Shown here: one piece after another, positions 34,954 through 46,280 of the stretch
Position numbering within the stretch: position 1 is the stretch's first letter
Layout of the letters: every line of letters begins with the position of its first letter
NCBI GenBank assembly: GCA_963675135.1
Contig: OY776131.1
Span: 29,875,881 to 29,939,880, forward strand
Origin: Galeopsis tetrahit
Taxonomy: Eukaryota; Streptophyta; Magnoliopsida; Lamiales; Lamiaceae
DNA length: 64,000 nucleotides
Direction of reading: 5' to 3'
The notes under the pieces: generated by a model
Told to the model about the DNA's origin: nothing
The model's input: the letters and a program-made list of their open reading frames with translations, nothing else
The model's database searches: none
Made by a program: the position numbers and the translations under genes

Positions 34954-35125
34954 TTGGGTTGGTCTGCTATGGACTCGAGTCCATGTTGTGCACTCTAGTC
35001 CATGTTGCACTTTTCAGTTTTACTGACTTACACTTTTTGGTAAATAGTGTTGCACTTTTCAATTATTAAACTGTATAATAATATTTTTAGTCATAGTGAC
35101 TTACACTTTTTAGTAATATTGTGTT
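34954..35125. mobile_element. Small MITE (family E), copy 2, incomplete
   Basis: GGTTGGTCTGCTATGGACTC and the following GAGTCCATGTTGTGCAC match, in inverse orientation, the right part of 62470-62709. The other end is not clear. Confidence 0.5.
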
Positions 35126-36048
35126 GTTCTTTTATTAAACACTCCCCAGAAATGATCAATTTTAACTCGTGGTTCAATTTTATCTTTATCGTCGATCTCA
35201 TTAATTAGTAGATATATTGAAATATATATGATTAGACAAAATATCTCATCGGACTCAAATTGAATTGCAAATGGTGTATCTATCAGTCAATTGATATACA
35301 CACAATCAAATACTCCCTCCGTTCAATTTCATTATTACTACTTTCCTTTTTTGATTGTCCAATTTTATTGTGCCCATACCCTTTTTGAAAACAATATTAT
35401 TCATACTACTTTATCTCCACCCTCCTACCATCACTTATTTACCCACTTTGTCATTCACTTTATTAATAAACAATCATTTAGGTTTAATTATCCACTTATT
35501 TTGAGTTAATCGAGCTTACCAAACTAAATGTAAAGATACACATCCACTTTAATTTTACACCCACCACATTGCATGCACACAATTATTCAAAATGGAGATC
35601 GCACCCACCTAGGCCAGAATATTTGCCCCTTTTTGATAAAAATCAATAGAACAAATTGTCTCTTTTTGGCTAGTCTAATCGAACAACAAAAGGTGTTAGT
35701 TACGTTAAACCACTCAAGTCGAATAAAGGATATTTGTTCGGCCAGTCCAATGGAACAAAATATTAGAATTGTATTCTTGTTTAAATGTCCCACGTTGTCT
35801 ATTTTGATGTTATAGACTAATTGTACTTCATACATATCTCTTGTAAATTCATTAAATTAAATATTATTACTTCAAAATATATTTGTTCTACACAAAAGAC
35901 ACATATTTGGACGTTGGTTATGTGATCAGGCTACTATGCTCTTTTCTTTATTAATTTAAAACAAAATTTGATTTTATTAACTTACTTTTCATTTTTAGCT
36001 AGTGATATTTTTGTCTTATGTTATTCTTTTATGCCTTGTTTGAATTTG
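35126..36048. other. AT-rich intergenic sequence with a Stowaway left end
   Basis: CTCCCTCCGTTCAATTTCAT at about 35314 after TA is a Stowaway-like left end with no partner. At about 35590-35770, AATATTTGCCCCTTTTT-like and GGATATTTGTTCGGCCAGTC words repeat loosely. No gene is seen. Confidence 0.45.
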
Positions 36049-36243
36049 CACTACAAGAAAACTGACTTTTAATGACAACATTCTCTCATTATTGTTTCTC
36101 TAGCTAAAAAATTTTAGTGACAGGAATTTAAAAATTAATGACAGGACCTCCCACTAAAAGTCAATTACCGTCACTAAAAACTTTTAGCTAGAGAAGCTAT
36201 AATAACAGGAATTATGTCACTAAAAGTCATTTTTCTTGTAGTG
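36049..36243. mobile_element. Miniature CACTA element
   Basis: TTG duplications (36046-36048, 36244-36246). The ends CACTACAAGAAAACTGACTT and, reverse complemented, CACTACAAGAAAAATGACTT differ by one base in 20. The interior is a near-palindrome built from TTTTAGTGACA and TTTTTAGCTAGAGAA words. 195 bp, non-coding. Confidence 0.92.
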
Positions 36244-36325
36244 TTGATAGCTAAGATTAAGTGTAGATTAGCTCAATCTCAACTCTTATAGGTTGTTTGA
36301 TAGTTAAAATCAATGATAAATTATA

Positions 36326-36621
36326 CTCCCTCCGTCCCGTGATTACTTGCACACTTTCCTTATTTGGACGTCCCAAAATTACTTGCACACTCTTAATATG
36401 GAATTACCCCACAAAATTAATACCCTTCCAACATCATTTTATTTTCAAAATTGCCACCATCTTTTTACATACATTTTACTTTACCCCTCATCATATTCAC
36501 TTTACACCTCACCAAATTACCTAAAATACCCCTACTTTATCTTACATCACCAACCACTAAATTCACTTTTTTTAAACAACGTGCCGATCAAACCATGCAA
36601 GTAATTCTGGGACGGAGGGAG
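36326..36621. mobile_element. Stowaway MITE
   Basis: TA duplications; ends CTCCCTCCGTCCCGTGATTA and, reverse complemented, CTCCCTCCGTCCCAGAATTA, then CTTGCA in both. 296 bp. The open frames inside are chance. Confidence 0.9.
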
Positions 36622-37009
36622 TACATCTCAACTCTTGATAAGTAGATTATGCTTTAAAATCTGTAAAATTTAAATATCATCATAATCTCAATATTATCAG
36701 ACTTAGATATCAAGTACTACGTATTAAAGAAATTAGAGGTTGAATCACTTGGGTGCAGGTGTGTGAAAGGACAAAGAAGAATAAACGTGTTTATAAAATC
36801 AATGATATTCTACTTATAATGTTAAAAGGTTATATAAATATTCTTTTTATTTAAGTGCATCTTTTTTACAAAAAAAAAAAAGTGTGATTGTTCTAATTGA
36901 AAAGGTGGGTGTAAACAGGGTGAGCATTTATTTATTTGAAGCAAACGTCTATTATCATTAAAAAAATTACCTTTCCATTGGGAAAGACTTTTAAGTATTA
37001 TTTGAAGCA

Positions 37010-38123
37010 CAAGTGAAAGAAGGTGAATGTGAAATAAGCTTGTTGTACTTCTTCGCAATGAAGAAGACAACAAGAAATCTGAAAAGATGTATAACATGAG
37101 TTCAAAGTCTGTTTTTCGTAAAACTCAGAAGACCAAAGGATCAGAGCCGGTCCTGAGATTTTGTGGGCCTGGAGCAAACAAGAAAAATGGGCCCCTTATC
37201 TCAATACATAAAGTTGTTAGTCCATTTAATTTTTTTTTTTTGAAGGACCATTTAATCTTTTTTGTAACATAGTGGATCGTAGATATGTTTTTAACAATTT
37301 AATTTAGAAAAAACTTATTTCAAAAACTTATTTCAGCTGATGTCGCGGTCTTAGTATTCTATAAGCAATTAAGGCATTATGATAGCAACCCAAAACATTT
37401 ACAAATTCAAGAATCTCAATAACAATAATTTTTTTTTTTGTTGATGATAAAGTAACTTGCAACACTTTTAGTTCGGAAAATAAATCATTTTAATCAATAT
37501 CCAAAGAGTTGTCATGCTTCAAAGTATTCCCTAAATTCTCACAACATTCTTTTAATTTATTATTATCCAAAGATTTTAATTTATTTGAATCAAATAAAAA
37601 TCCAAAAATATCATCATATGTTTGCAATTGTTCAAATCTATTTTTTAAGGCAGCAAAAGTAATAGCAATAGAAACATCAACAACAATAAAGTAAATATAG
37701 AGAATTAGAGATAAAAGAAACTAAAATAATAATTAAAAAAAATGAATAATTGAAAAACTGAAAAGGAAAGTCGGATGTCGATTTCCAAACTTGATCACCG
37801 ATCTGATGTCAAGATGAGATATAGCCACTTGAATGTAACAAAGTATATTGGAATGGAAATTAGAAATATGGAATACAAAGTTTGAAAGCACTATAGACAA
37901 TTTATAGGCACTTACTCTTGTTGTTTTCCATACGCCTACTGTAGTGTTCATTTAATTAGATATTGGGCTTTGACCCTTGGGGATAATTGCTATGGTCATT
38001 TTCAAGAAAGAGTGCATAATAAATTCACACTCCTTATTTAATATTTTACCGTTGTAATATTATTGTAAATTTTAAATTAGATATTCATATTCATTATCTT
38101 TTTTATACCTTTTAATTTTTTTT

Positions 38124-38156
<33 letters not shown>

Positions 38157-38960
38157 AAAGTAGGCCCCTAAAAATTTGGGGCTCAGGGCAGTCGCCCCTC
38201 AGGCCCACCCGGTGGGCCACCACTGCAAAGGATGAAGGAAATAAGAAAATGCAATCCAAAGAAATGAGAGTTCAAGTAAAGTTTATGGGTTAATGCCACA
38301 ATTGTGACAAACTCGGCCATAAAACGATCGAATGTAGAAAATAAAAAAGGGACCGAACTAATATGGTGAATGATGAATACATTGTCATTGTGGTATTCGA
38401 AGTGAATAAGGTGGATTCAAACTCATATGAATGGTGGATTGATTCGGGTGCTACTCAACATAGCTACCCGACATATTTGTTCATCTAAAGAGTTGTTTAG
38501 CGTCCTTAATGAAAATGTGAATAAAGAGAAGTTCTTCATGGGAAATTCAACCACTTCTGAAGTTAAGAGCAAAGAAAAGATGGTCTTGAAATTCACCTCA
38601 ATTATAAATTGACCCTAAATTACAATGTGTTGTATGTACCAGATATTCATAAGAATTTAGTGTCTGAATCTTTGTTGAATAAGCATGATATCGTATTGTA
38701 ATACAGTCAAATAAGGTTATCTTATTTAAAAATGGAGTGTTTGTTGATAAGGGCTATGAGTGTGATGGGGTACTTAAGTTCAATGTAATGACCATCAACA
38801 AAAAAACATGAATACAAATGATTCTACTTCTATTTATTTGCTTGAGTCATCTATTAATGGTCATTTGGGACATGTTAATTTTAATTCATTAGGGTATGTT
38901 TGAATGTTTTACGTGATATTTTGAAGTATTTCAAAATTCTGAATATTTGTAATGATATGT
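37010..38960 (+). pseudogene. Ty1/copia gag-protease fragment, split by a hAT element
   Basis: Before the insertion the plus strand reads LLRNEEDNKKSEKM and on to KTQKTKG. After it (from 38226) comes a zinc knuckle, CHNCDKLGHKTIEC, the CCHC RNA-binding motif of gag nucleocapsid. Next is WWIDSGATQH at about 38431, the D-S-G-A active site of the copia aspartic protease. Beyond a frameshift are LNNVLYVPDI-like residues, HKNLVSESLLNKHD and GHLGHVNFNSL, the pre-integrase region. Stops and frameshifts are many. Integrase core, reverse transcriptase, RNase H and both LTRs are missing, so it is a dead fragment. Confidence 0.8.
37142..38225. mobile_element. Non-autonomous hAT element inside the copia fragment
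   Basis: Perfect 8-bp duplication CAAAGGAT (37134-37141, 38226-38233). The ends are CAGAGCCGGTCCTGAG and, reverse complemented, CAGTGGTGGCCCACCGG, with GGGGCCC-type words near both. Removing it restores the copia gag reading. The interior (1084 bp) is AT-rich with a (TA)n tract at about 38130. Confidence 0.82.
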
Positions 38961-39263
38961 GTTTATTTTGCGAATAAAAAGTACTCCCTCCGACATCACA
39001 ATATCGTTCAAACTTTTCTTTTGTGTGATATTTCACAATAACTTTTAGACCCTTAAAATGAAAAACAATTATCCTTTAAAATTTTACTTATTATTACTTT
39101 TTTTTTTTTTTGAGGGGGATTATTACATTTTTTTAATATGTGTGTTCATCTACATGTGAAAGATTGTAGGATGAGAAGAATATTATTAAGTATAAATGCA
39201 ATGAAAAAGTAAGAACCACAAGTCGGCCAAAGGTAATAATCGCAACCAAACACTAAAACATAG
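38961..39263. other. Intergenic sequence with a lone Stowaway-like end
   Basis: CTCCCTCCGACATCACAATA at about 38984 looks like a Stowaway left end with no clear right partner. No gene. Confidence 0.4.
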
Positions 39264-39382
39264 GGGGTGTTTGCAAACCCTATAAACAGCTTAGAAGCAC
39301 TTTTCAAAAGTTAAAGTTGTGAGAGGGTAGCTTTAAAAAAAAGTGATTCTAAAAGCAGTTAGTTGTGTTTCAAAACACACCC
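39264..39382. mobile_element. Tiny MITE
   Basis: The left GGGGGTGTTTGCAAACCC and the reverse-complemented right GGGTGTGTTTTGAAACAC form an imperfect inverted repeat in 120 bases, flanked by ATAG words. Superfamily uncertain. Confidence 0.45.
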
Positions 39383-39388
39383 ATAGAA

Positions 39389-39832
39389 GGGTACGGTTAT
39401 CAACACTTCCGTGTTTGTTAACTACACTTTCCCATTCACTTGTTATTTAATTAAATAATGTTATAAAATACTCATAATACCCTTTTAGTTACAAATCTTA
39501 ATTTCTAGCTTAGTAGATACACCACCTCTGTTTAATTAAATGTAGACGCTGTCGCTAACATCACCTTCGTCCAATCGGTGTCGGAATCTCAGAAAAAAAA
39601 ATCATAAATCTACTAAAAATCTTTTCTCAGTTTTTTTTTTACATTCTTCAACAAATCAATGTTGAAATATACATTCTTTTACTTTGTACGATACTTGTTT
39701 TTCAAAAAAAGTCAATTTTTTTCATAATTTTTGATAAAGAGTAATCGAAAATTTGGTGTTTGTCGACAAAAACTGATCGAAAAAAAAAACTTACCTTACT
39801 ATCCGTGGGAGGGTGTGTAAATAACCGTACCC
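39389..39832. mobile_element. Mutator-like element, family F, diverged copy (F4)
   Basis: The ends GGGTACGGTTATCAACAC and, reverse complemented, GGGTACGGTTATTTACACAC match the F termini (GGGCACGGTTATACACAC). The 9-bp flanks CCCATAGAA and AACGTAGAA agree at 6 of 9 places. 444 bp, no coding. Confidence 0.55.
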
Positions 39833-41369
39833 AACGTAGAAACAAAAGCACAGGCAAAAAGCCGAAACAACCAATCAAGTTGTGGCCTCAAGAAAAATCA
39901 GGCCCAATAAACAATACGCCCAAAACTAGCAACAACAAAAAACAAACAGAAACCTATGGCCACGGTTATACACACAGACTTATTGAGGACACCCACCAGC
40001 AAAAAAAAAAAAAAAACTAATAAAAGAGTAAATGAAATGTTCAATATACCCTTTCATGAAATTTTAAAAGAAAAAAAAAAAACGACAGATGAGTACATCC
40101 ACCATTCATTTTGCGGAAGAATCGCCCCCACCATCACCATAATATATATATTAAAAAAACACTAACAATAAAAAATTGTAAGAAACCAAAATTTTCAGAA
40201 AAAATACAAAAATTATTGGATTCGGTAAAACTTTCGAACAAACACACAAATTTCGAAAAAAAAATCGGAAAAAGTAATTGGTTTCAGCAAATAGTTTCTG
40301 ACAAATAAAAAAATTCGAAAAAAGTAATTGCATTCAGCAAAAAAGGTTTGGACAAACACAAAAAATTCGGATCTGTAAAAACCCTAAGGTGATGTTTATT
40401 TTTTGTTTTAAAAACCAGAATTTGGATTTTAAAATCCTAAACATGTTTTATTTCAGGATTTAAAAAGAGTTTATTGCTGCTTAGGTGCCATTTTCACCCT
40501 CCCACTCTATATAGGTGTCATCTTTTTTAAAAATTGACATTAGGTGTCAAATTCACCCTGAAAAACCCAAATTGCCCTTATTAAACAACTCCTCCCATCT
40601 TCTTCTTTCTCCTCTCTCCTCACACATTCTTTGATTTTTGCAGATGTCCCATCAATGCAATATGAATTTCAAAACCACTCTTAGTATTACATCCAATTTA
40701 TCCTTCAACTCTAGTGCAAGAACTAGTCGAGGTGGCTAGATAATCGTGTTTTAGGCATTCTCGTCTGCAAAACTTCCGGCAGCGGTGATGGAGGCTCGAC
40801 AGCCATGGCGAAGCAGCGGCGGCGGCCATGGAGACTCAATCGCCATGGCGAAGGTTCGACGCCAAAGTTCAAGGCGATGGAGGCTCGTCGGCCATGGCGA
40901 AGGCCACCATCTTCGTCGGAGAAAAGCACAGCAGCGACGGTAAGCCACGACGACGGACTTCGTCTTCCGCGGCGGGCATGGCAAAGCAGCGGAGCTTGAT
41001 GCAGACGGGCGGCGACCGTGGTGGGGCGGCGATCTGAAGAAGACGAAGCCGCCTCCATGGACGACGTCGCCGATCTGCTTCGGACGAAACAGCCGCACTG
41101 CGTCGGAGACGAAGACTCGCTCGCCGGAGGTTCTCCCACCCGCCACTCCGACGATCTGCATCTTCGATCTTGAAGAAGGCCTCCCCCACTGCGCCGCTCC
41201 CACCTGTTCTCGCCTCCGACGCTGTACATCTCGCCGGAATTTTCTCAGGCGGCGGCCTCAAAATTGCTGGGGCATGGACTAGGGTTTCCTCACCCCATTG
41301 GGCCTGTTAGTGGGCTAGTTTTTTTTTTTTTTTTTTTGAATTTGTTTTTTTATAAATGCAAATAAATTA

Positions 41370-42020
41370 TTCGTTGGTGCAATTTAAATTTTTCGTTGGT
41401 GCAAATAAATTATTTGTTGGTGCAATTAAAATTTTATTCGTTGATGCAAATCTTTCTTTGTTGATGCAAATTATATTTGCTCATTGATGCAAATGTTATT
41501 TTTATATTTACTTTGTATTATTTTTTTGATTTTGTGAGTTTTATATTATTTTTTAATTTTTTGTGCATTTATTTTCGAATTTTTTGTTATTTTTCGAATT
41601 TTTTGTTATTTTTTTTTGTTAATTAAAATTGATTGTTAGAAAAAAATGAATCTCACACGTGTTGTTACCCAAAAAAATTTACTCGAACAAAAATAATCTG
41701 CATCAATGTTTAAATTTTTTTTCATTTTTCAGAATACAACATCATCGTTTTTTGTACATGCTTGACTCTATTTGTTCTATTTTTTTTTTCCATTATTTCA
41801 CTATTCAACCAAAATAAGCTCAACTTTTAAAAAAAAAAAATACAAAACTAAATTCTCAAAAAATACGAAGAAAAATTCAACAACGAAAAAAATAAATTTG
41901 CATCAACGACGGTAAATTATTTGCATCATCGGAGAAATTATTTGCATCAACAAAGAAATTATTTTGCATCAACGAATAAATTATTTTGCACCAACAAATA
42001 ATTTATTTGCACCAACCGCT
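41370..42020. repeat. Inverted clusters of the word TTCGTTGGTGCAA
   Basis: About seven TTNGTTGGTGCAAAT-like words at 41370-41480 face about seven ATTTGCATCAACGAA-like words at 41890-42015, forming the inner part of the foldback arms. Confidence 0.7.
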
Positions 42021-42182
42021 CTAGTAAAAAAAATAACATTTTTGTTTCATCTAAAAAACAATTCTAAGTGTCTTCAAGGGTGTTTTAATTGAAAGAGTGG
42101 GGGCACATTAGGGGTGGGAAACCATAGCCCACTAGCAGGCCCAAGTGGGATGTGGAAACCCTAGCCCCTACCCTAGCCGCCG

Positions 42183-42382
42183 CTTGAGAAAATTCCGGCA
42201 ACAATTTGTGGAAGAAAAAATCCGGCCTTCGTCTCCATCTTCATCGACCGTCATCGTCTTCAATTTGTGGAAGAAAAAATCCGGCCTTCGTCTCCATCTT
42301 CATCTTCATCGACCGTCATCGTCTTCAATTCCGGCAACAATTTGTGGAAGAAAATTCCGGCAACAATTTGTGGAAGAAAAAA
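42183..42382. repeat. Tandem repeat AATTTGTGGAAGAAAA with TCATCGACCGTCATCGTC
   Basis: CAATTTGTGGAAGAAAA occurs at about 42202, 42260, 42338 and 42365, and CATCTTCATCGACCGTCATC at about 42235 and 42302. The interval of about 60 bases and sense in all frames make spurious open frames here. Confidence 0.8.
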
Positions 42383-43609
42383 TCAGTTACAAATCCAAAA
42401 TAAAAAACCTCACCATCGTCTTCAAAAATCAAAAACCAAAATAAAAAATCAATTAACAGATACAGATCAAAAACCATTGTCTTAAAAAATCCAAAATTAA
42501 AAAACCTCACCCATGAATTCCGACGGCGGAGGGGCGTCGTTCACAGATCTCGACGACCACGAAGCCCAACCTTCACGATCTGTGCCGCGACGGTCTAAAA
42601 AAAGGCCAGATATCTTCGTCGGGAAAAATGGCCAGATCTAAAAAAAACAGATTGGGAAATGGCCAGATCATCTAGGAAAAATGGTCCGGAAAATGGCCAT
42701 TCATCTTCGCCATCGACGACCAAACCTGTGATTGTGATCGGGAAAAGCTTCATCTCCGGAAAATAGCCATTCATCTTCGCCATCGACGACGGAGCTTCAA
42801 GGGCAGCGACCATGGAGTTCAAGGCGGACGGCCATGGTGGGGGCGTCGATGGCAAACAGCTTGGCCATGGCGATGGTGGTGGTGGTGGGCCGTTTTCGCC
42901 GGAGGTGGCGGTTTTTTTTTTTTTTTTGAAAACGATGAGTTGTGGAGAGAGAGGGAGTGGGAAGAAGATATGAGATGACATCTTTCTTACTTTCCTCCTC
43001 TATAAGGGTAAGGATGTAATCTTCTCCTCTATAATAAGGGCAAGAATGTAATCTTGACCCCTAAATAGCACCTATAGGAGTTTTTTTTTCTTTTGTAGCA
43101 CTTAATGGGTTTTGTCAAGTCCAAAAGACACTAGAATAGAATGGCCCCATTTAAAAACCGATTTTCAAAACTCACTCAAAACCACACATATCAAACATAT
43201 TGATTTGACATAAAATTATACTTATATAATATCACTTCAATCATTATAATTTTTCTTAACAATAATATAATAATACTACAATAATATAATACATTCAATT
43301 ATTACACAATCAACTAATCATTATAATCTCACTCAACAATAATAAAATAATAAAATTTCATCTAATCTTACACATTTATTTGATATAAAGTTAAATCTTC
43401 TACTATTCCAAAACTCAAAAGAAACACACATATTACTATTCATCAAGGTTTAAAAAACTCAGGATTTCAAAAATCGGTTTTCAAAACCATCCAAAGCCCA
43501 AAGTAAACATCACCTAATAGTATTTTTTTCAGAAATCATAATCCAATTTTTTCTGGCGGCTGGGCGACGTGACAGAACGGGGAGGTGGGCGACAGCGGCC
43601 TTGAGACTG

Positions 43610-44260
43610 TAGAGATGTTTATTCGGGCTGGCCCGTTTAACCTTGAAAAATGCAGGGTTAGGGTTCATGAATCATAGACCCATTTAAATTCGAGCTTTTT
43701 TTACGCGGATCGATTAGCCCTCGGGCTAAACCAGGTCAGCCCGCAGGTCTACCAGACCAACCCGCTAGCCCGAGTTATTACCCAATTTTTTTAATAAATA
43801 ACCTGCGAAATTTTTTTGGGTCATTTGGCCCATAGTCATAACTGTAAGCATTAAGTAGCCCATTATTATTCATTAGTCATTATTACTATATTTTTTTTAT
43901 TAGGTTATGATATTTCCTTAGCTTTATTTGGTCATATTAGTTCTAGAATTTTGTTTAAATCATACTTCTGTTTTCTCATTTATCGATCATTAACTAATTA
44001 TATATTTTTATATTATATTTTCTCTTTGGACGTGTTAATTGGGACCTTTAATTTTAAAAGAAAAAAAATTATTGTAGATTGGCCCGTTAAGCCCGTGGCC
44101 CGTTTAGCCCGTGGCCCGCTAGGGTTAGATTTAGGGTTAGGGTTAAGTCCCAACAATTGAAGGACTGTTAAGTATGAATCGATTAAAGCCCTACCCGTTT
44201 ATCCCGTAGTCCTGTAGGGTTGGCCCTATAGGGCTAGGACCAGTCCGATAGACATCTCTA
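43610..44260. mobile_element. hAT-like MITE inside F1
   Basis: The ends TAGAGATGTTTATTCGGGCT and, reverse complemented, TAGAGATGTCTATCGGACTG. The interior has many GGCCCGTTTAGCCCG words. The flanks (CTTGAGAC..., CTTGGAAG) fit an 8-bp duplication only loosely. Confidence 0.6.
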
Positions 44261-44604
44261 CTTGGAAGGTGAAAGGAGGAGGTAGGCGACGACGACCTTG
44301 GGAGGAGAGGGAGGAGGGCGGCGCGATGGGGAGCCAGTGGCCAAAGGTGTCTGCGACGCACGATTGGAGGGAGAAGCGGGTGGGCGCCGCCGCCGCCTGG
44401 AAGGGAGGAGAGAGAGGAGGTGGGTGTGCTTGAAAATAAGCGAAGGAGAGGGAGAAAGAGTATAATTAGGGTTTAAAATGGAAGGGGTATTTTAGATCTT
44501 TTCACGTGGACGTTCTCATCTCATGATGTGTGTTTAGTCAGTTGGTGTCCTCAAAGAGCATTTGTGTGTGTATAACCCCGAAACAGGCAAACAGCAAAAC
44601 CTAT

Positions 44605-45016
44605 TGCCCTCAACAAGACAAAAATGGGCCCAAAATCTCTTTTTCCTATCAAAAAGAGTCCAAACCAATGTTTTTAAGCATTTATAGAGTTTGATGTCTT
44701 GATTTTTTAAAATACAAATTAAAAGTTTTTAAAATAAAATTGATTTTTAACTGAAAAACACCAAATTCAATTATTAAATCTCAAATCAAATATGCTTAGT
44801 TAAGTATACTTACTTTTGGTTTTAATTAAATCAAATCAAATGTTCAAACTACCTTTCTTTCATTTTTAAATAAAATAATTCACTTATTACATCTACTTCT
44901 GAAAATTAAGTTCATCTTCAATTACAAACTTTAAAATTAAGATTTCTAAACTCTAAAATACACATTTTTATACTCTACTTTAAAAATCTTCTCCAACAAT
45001 GAAACTATATATCTTA
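44605..45016. other. Right half of repeat G copy 1
   Basis: TTGCCCTCAACAAGACAAAA and, further on, TTTATAGAGTTTGATGTCTT match 61405-61535 (TTGCCCTCAACAAGGCCAAA; TTTATAGAGTTTGATGTTTG). This is a dispersed repeat of unknown type; its left half is at about 39880-39957. No gene. Confidence 0.5.
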
Positions 45017-45095
45017 ACCCCAAGGAGTTGGCTTAGTCGTATAGGCTTGAGACTTAGGAGTTTGCATCGGATACCCGAGACTTCAAAAAAAAAAA
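45017..45095 (+). mobile_element. Short SINE-like retroposon
   Basis: About 65 bases plus an A13 tail between 19-bp direct repeats AATGAAACTATATATCTTA (44998-45016, 45096-45114). An A-box-like GGCTTAGTCGTATAGGC follows the start; the B box is poor. The long duplication and A tail show LINE-type retroposition of a tRNA-like RNA. Confidence 0.75.
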
Positions 45096-45448
45096 AATGA
45101 AACTATATATCTTACTCTATTTATTATTTTATTCATTTTCAATACTCAGTATATTACTATAAAACGATGCATGTTAGTATTTTCTTTTCAATTTGTGTTG
45201 ACTTATTTTAATATGTCGGTGTTATATATAGTTAGGTAATGCATGTATGTCCATTTTAATATGTAATGTATTTCATATTTAATATATAATGTATGTTTTA
45301 TTGTATTTTACGTTATTTTTTTTGTTGGTAATAATAATATAAAAAAATTATAAATTAGTATAACAATAGAATTGTAATTATATTTAATAAAAGAACTCTA
45401 ATTATTAATATAAAATTGTAATATAGAATTGTAAATATTAATAAAATA

Positions 45449-45729
45449 CTCCCTCTATCCCATAATAACTTTCACACTTTCCTTTTTGAAACGTCTCACA
45501 ATAACTTTCACACCCTTAAAATGGAAAAAATTTATAAACTCCACCCTCACAATAACCTCAATTTTACACAAATGTCATTACTTTGTCTCCACACATTAAC
45601 AAAAGTCAACTCATTTATTACTTTATACATAAAGTTTTACAAAATTACCCCTCAAAACTTCACTCATTATTACACTTTCTTAATTTGTTTGTCCATCTAC
45701 CTATGAAGATTAATATGGGACAGAGGGAG
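45449..45729. mobile_element. Stowaway MITE
   Basis: TA duplications; ends CTCCCTCTATCCCATAATAA and, reverse complemented, CTCCCTCTGTCCCATATTAA. 281 bp. Confidence 0.88.
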
Positions 45730-46280
45730 TAATAGATATAAAATATAGAGTTTTGAATAGTGAATTTCATATATGGAATTCACTATTCAAAAACTATATT
45801 TCAGATCTTCAAAATACAGTACGGTCTAAGAAAGGCGGAACTCCATTTTTTAAGTTTAACTCTATTTTAGAGGGGTTGGAATTGCTCTAAGACACCATTT
45901 TCTTTTCTGTCGCGACCTTTCCGACAGAACCACCACCACCCATACATTGTTGAAGCCAAAACAAACACAAATATTCTTTCATTAATAACACAAGACAACG
46001 GATCAATTTTCTTTCACCAACTGAATAAACCAATATCGAAAATGACAACAATTTTCGAGAAAAATAACCGAAGACAGTTATCAATTTTAAAAAATGAACT
46101 CGAAAAATACCACAAAATTCGAAAAGACCAGAAATTTTGAAGAAAAAAAAAGGCAAAAATATTTGAAAAAATGGTAAATTATAAAAAAAAAAAAAACCAA
46201 AATACGACAAAAAATATCAAACAAAAAGGGTTTTTTTTTTAAATAGTGAACATTTCTCCATGAACTTGATGGGTAGTGGG
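45730..46280. other. Intergenic sequence, no gene
   Basis: The minus-strand frame at 45887-46210 has a Phe-rich, low-complexity product and no motif; it is not supported. Confidence 0.5.

Larger units (their letters stand above)
40467..43148. mobile_element. Foldback-type element with long inverted arms
   Basis: It is flanked by ATTTAAAAA on both sides (40458-40466, 43149-43157), a 9-bp duplication though low in complexity. The arms are imperfect inverted repeats: CTAGGGTTTCCTCACCCC, TTGGGCCTGTTAGTGGGCTA at about 41277-41316 pairs with CCACTAGCAGGCCCAAG and GGAAACCCTAG at about 42128-42166. The inner (T)TCGTTGGTGCAA iterations at 41370-41480 pair with TTGCATCAACGAA-like ones at 41885-42015. 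GC-rich patches on both sides (40770-41260; 42520-42900) carry GCCATGGCGA words. It may be a Mutator-like element with very long inverted repeats. Confidence 0.6.
40388..43514. mobile_element. PIF/Harbinger-like element inside F1
   Basis: TAA duplications (40385-40387, 43515-43517). The ends GGTGATGTTTATTTTTTG and, reverse complemented, GGTGATGTTTACTTTGGG continue with shared TTTTAAAAACC/TTTTGAAAACC words. Its own sequence is only about 0.45 kb; the rest is the foldback element inside it. No transposase is present. Confidence 0.75.
39958..44595. mobile_element. Mutator-like element, family F copy 1 (F1), with nested elements
   Basis: The left end GGCCACGGTTATACACACAG, then GACTTATTGAGGACACCCAC. 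Near the right end is the inverted counterpart (GTTGGTGTCCTCAAAGAG, then GTGTGTGTATAACC). The 9-bp flanks GAAACCTAT (39949-39957) and AAAACCTAT (44596-44604) agree at 8 of 9. The last 15 or so bases before the right flank do not fit the terminal repeat, so the exact end is uncertain. Inside are the PIF-like element 40388-43514 and a hAT at 43610-44260. The remainder has a GC-rich patch (43550-43605 plus 44261-44420). Confidence 0.6.

Noticed and set aside
40723..41261. Overlapping Arg/Ser-rich frames of 130-168 aa
   Set aside because: They lie in a GC-rich patch of the foldback element, are open in several frames at once, and have no motif.
42145..42510. Frames of 60-99 aa built of repeated WKKKSG-like blocks
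   Set aside because: Translated tandem repeat; no domain.
44105..44150. Telomere-like TTTAGGGTTAGGGTTA
   Set aside because: Only two or three irregular units inside a hAT-like MITE rich in GGCCC words; not an interstitial telomere array.
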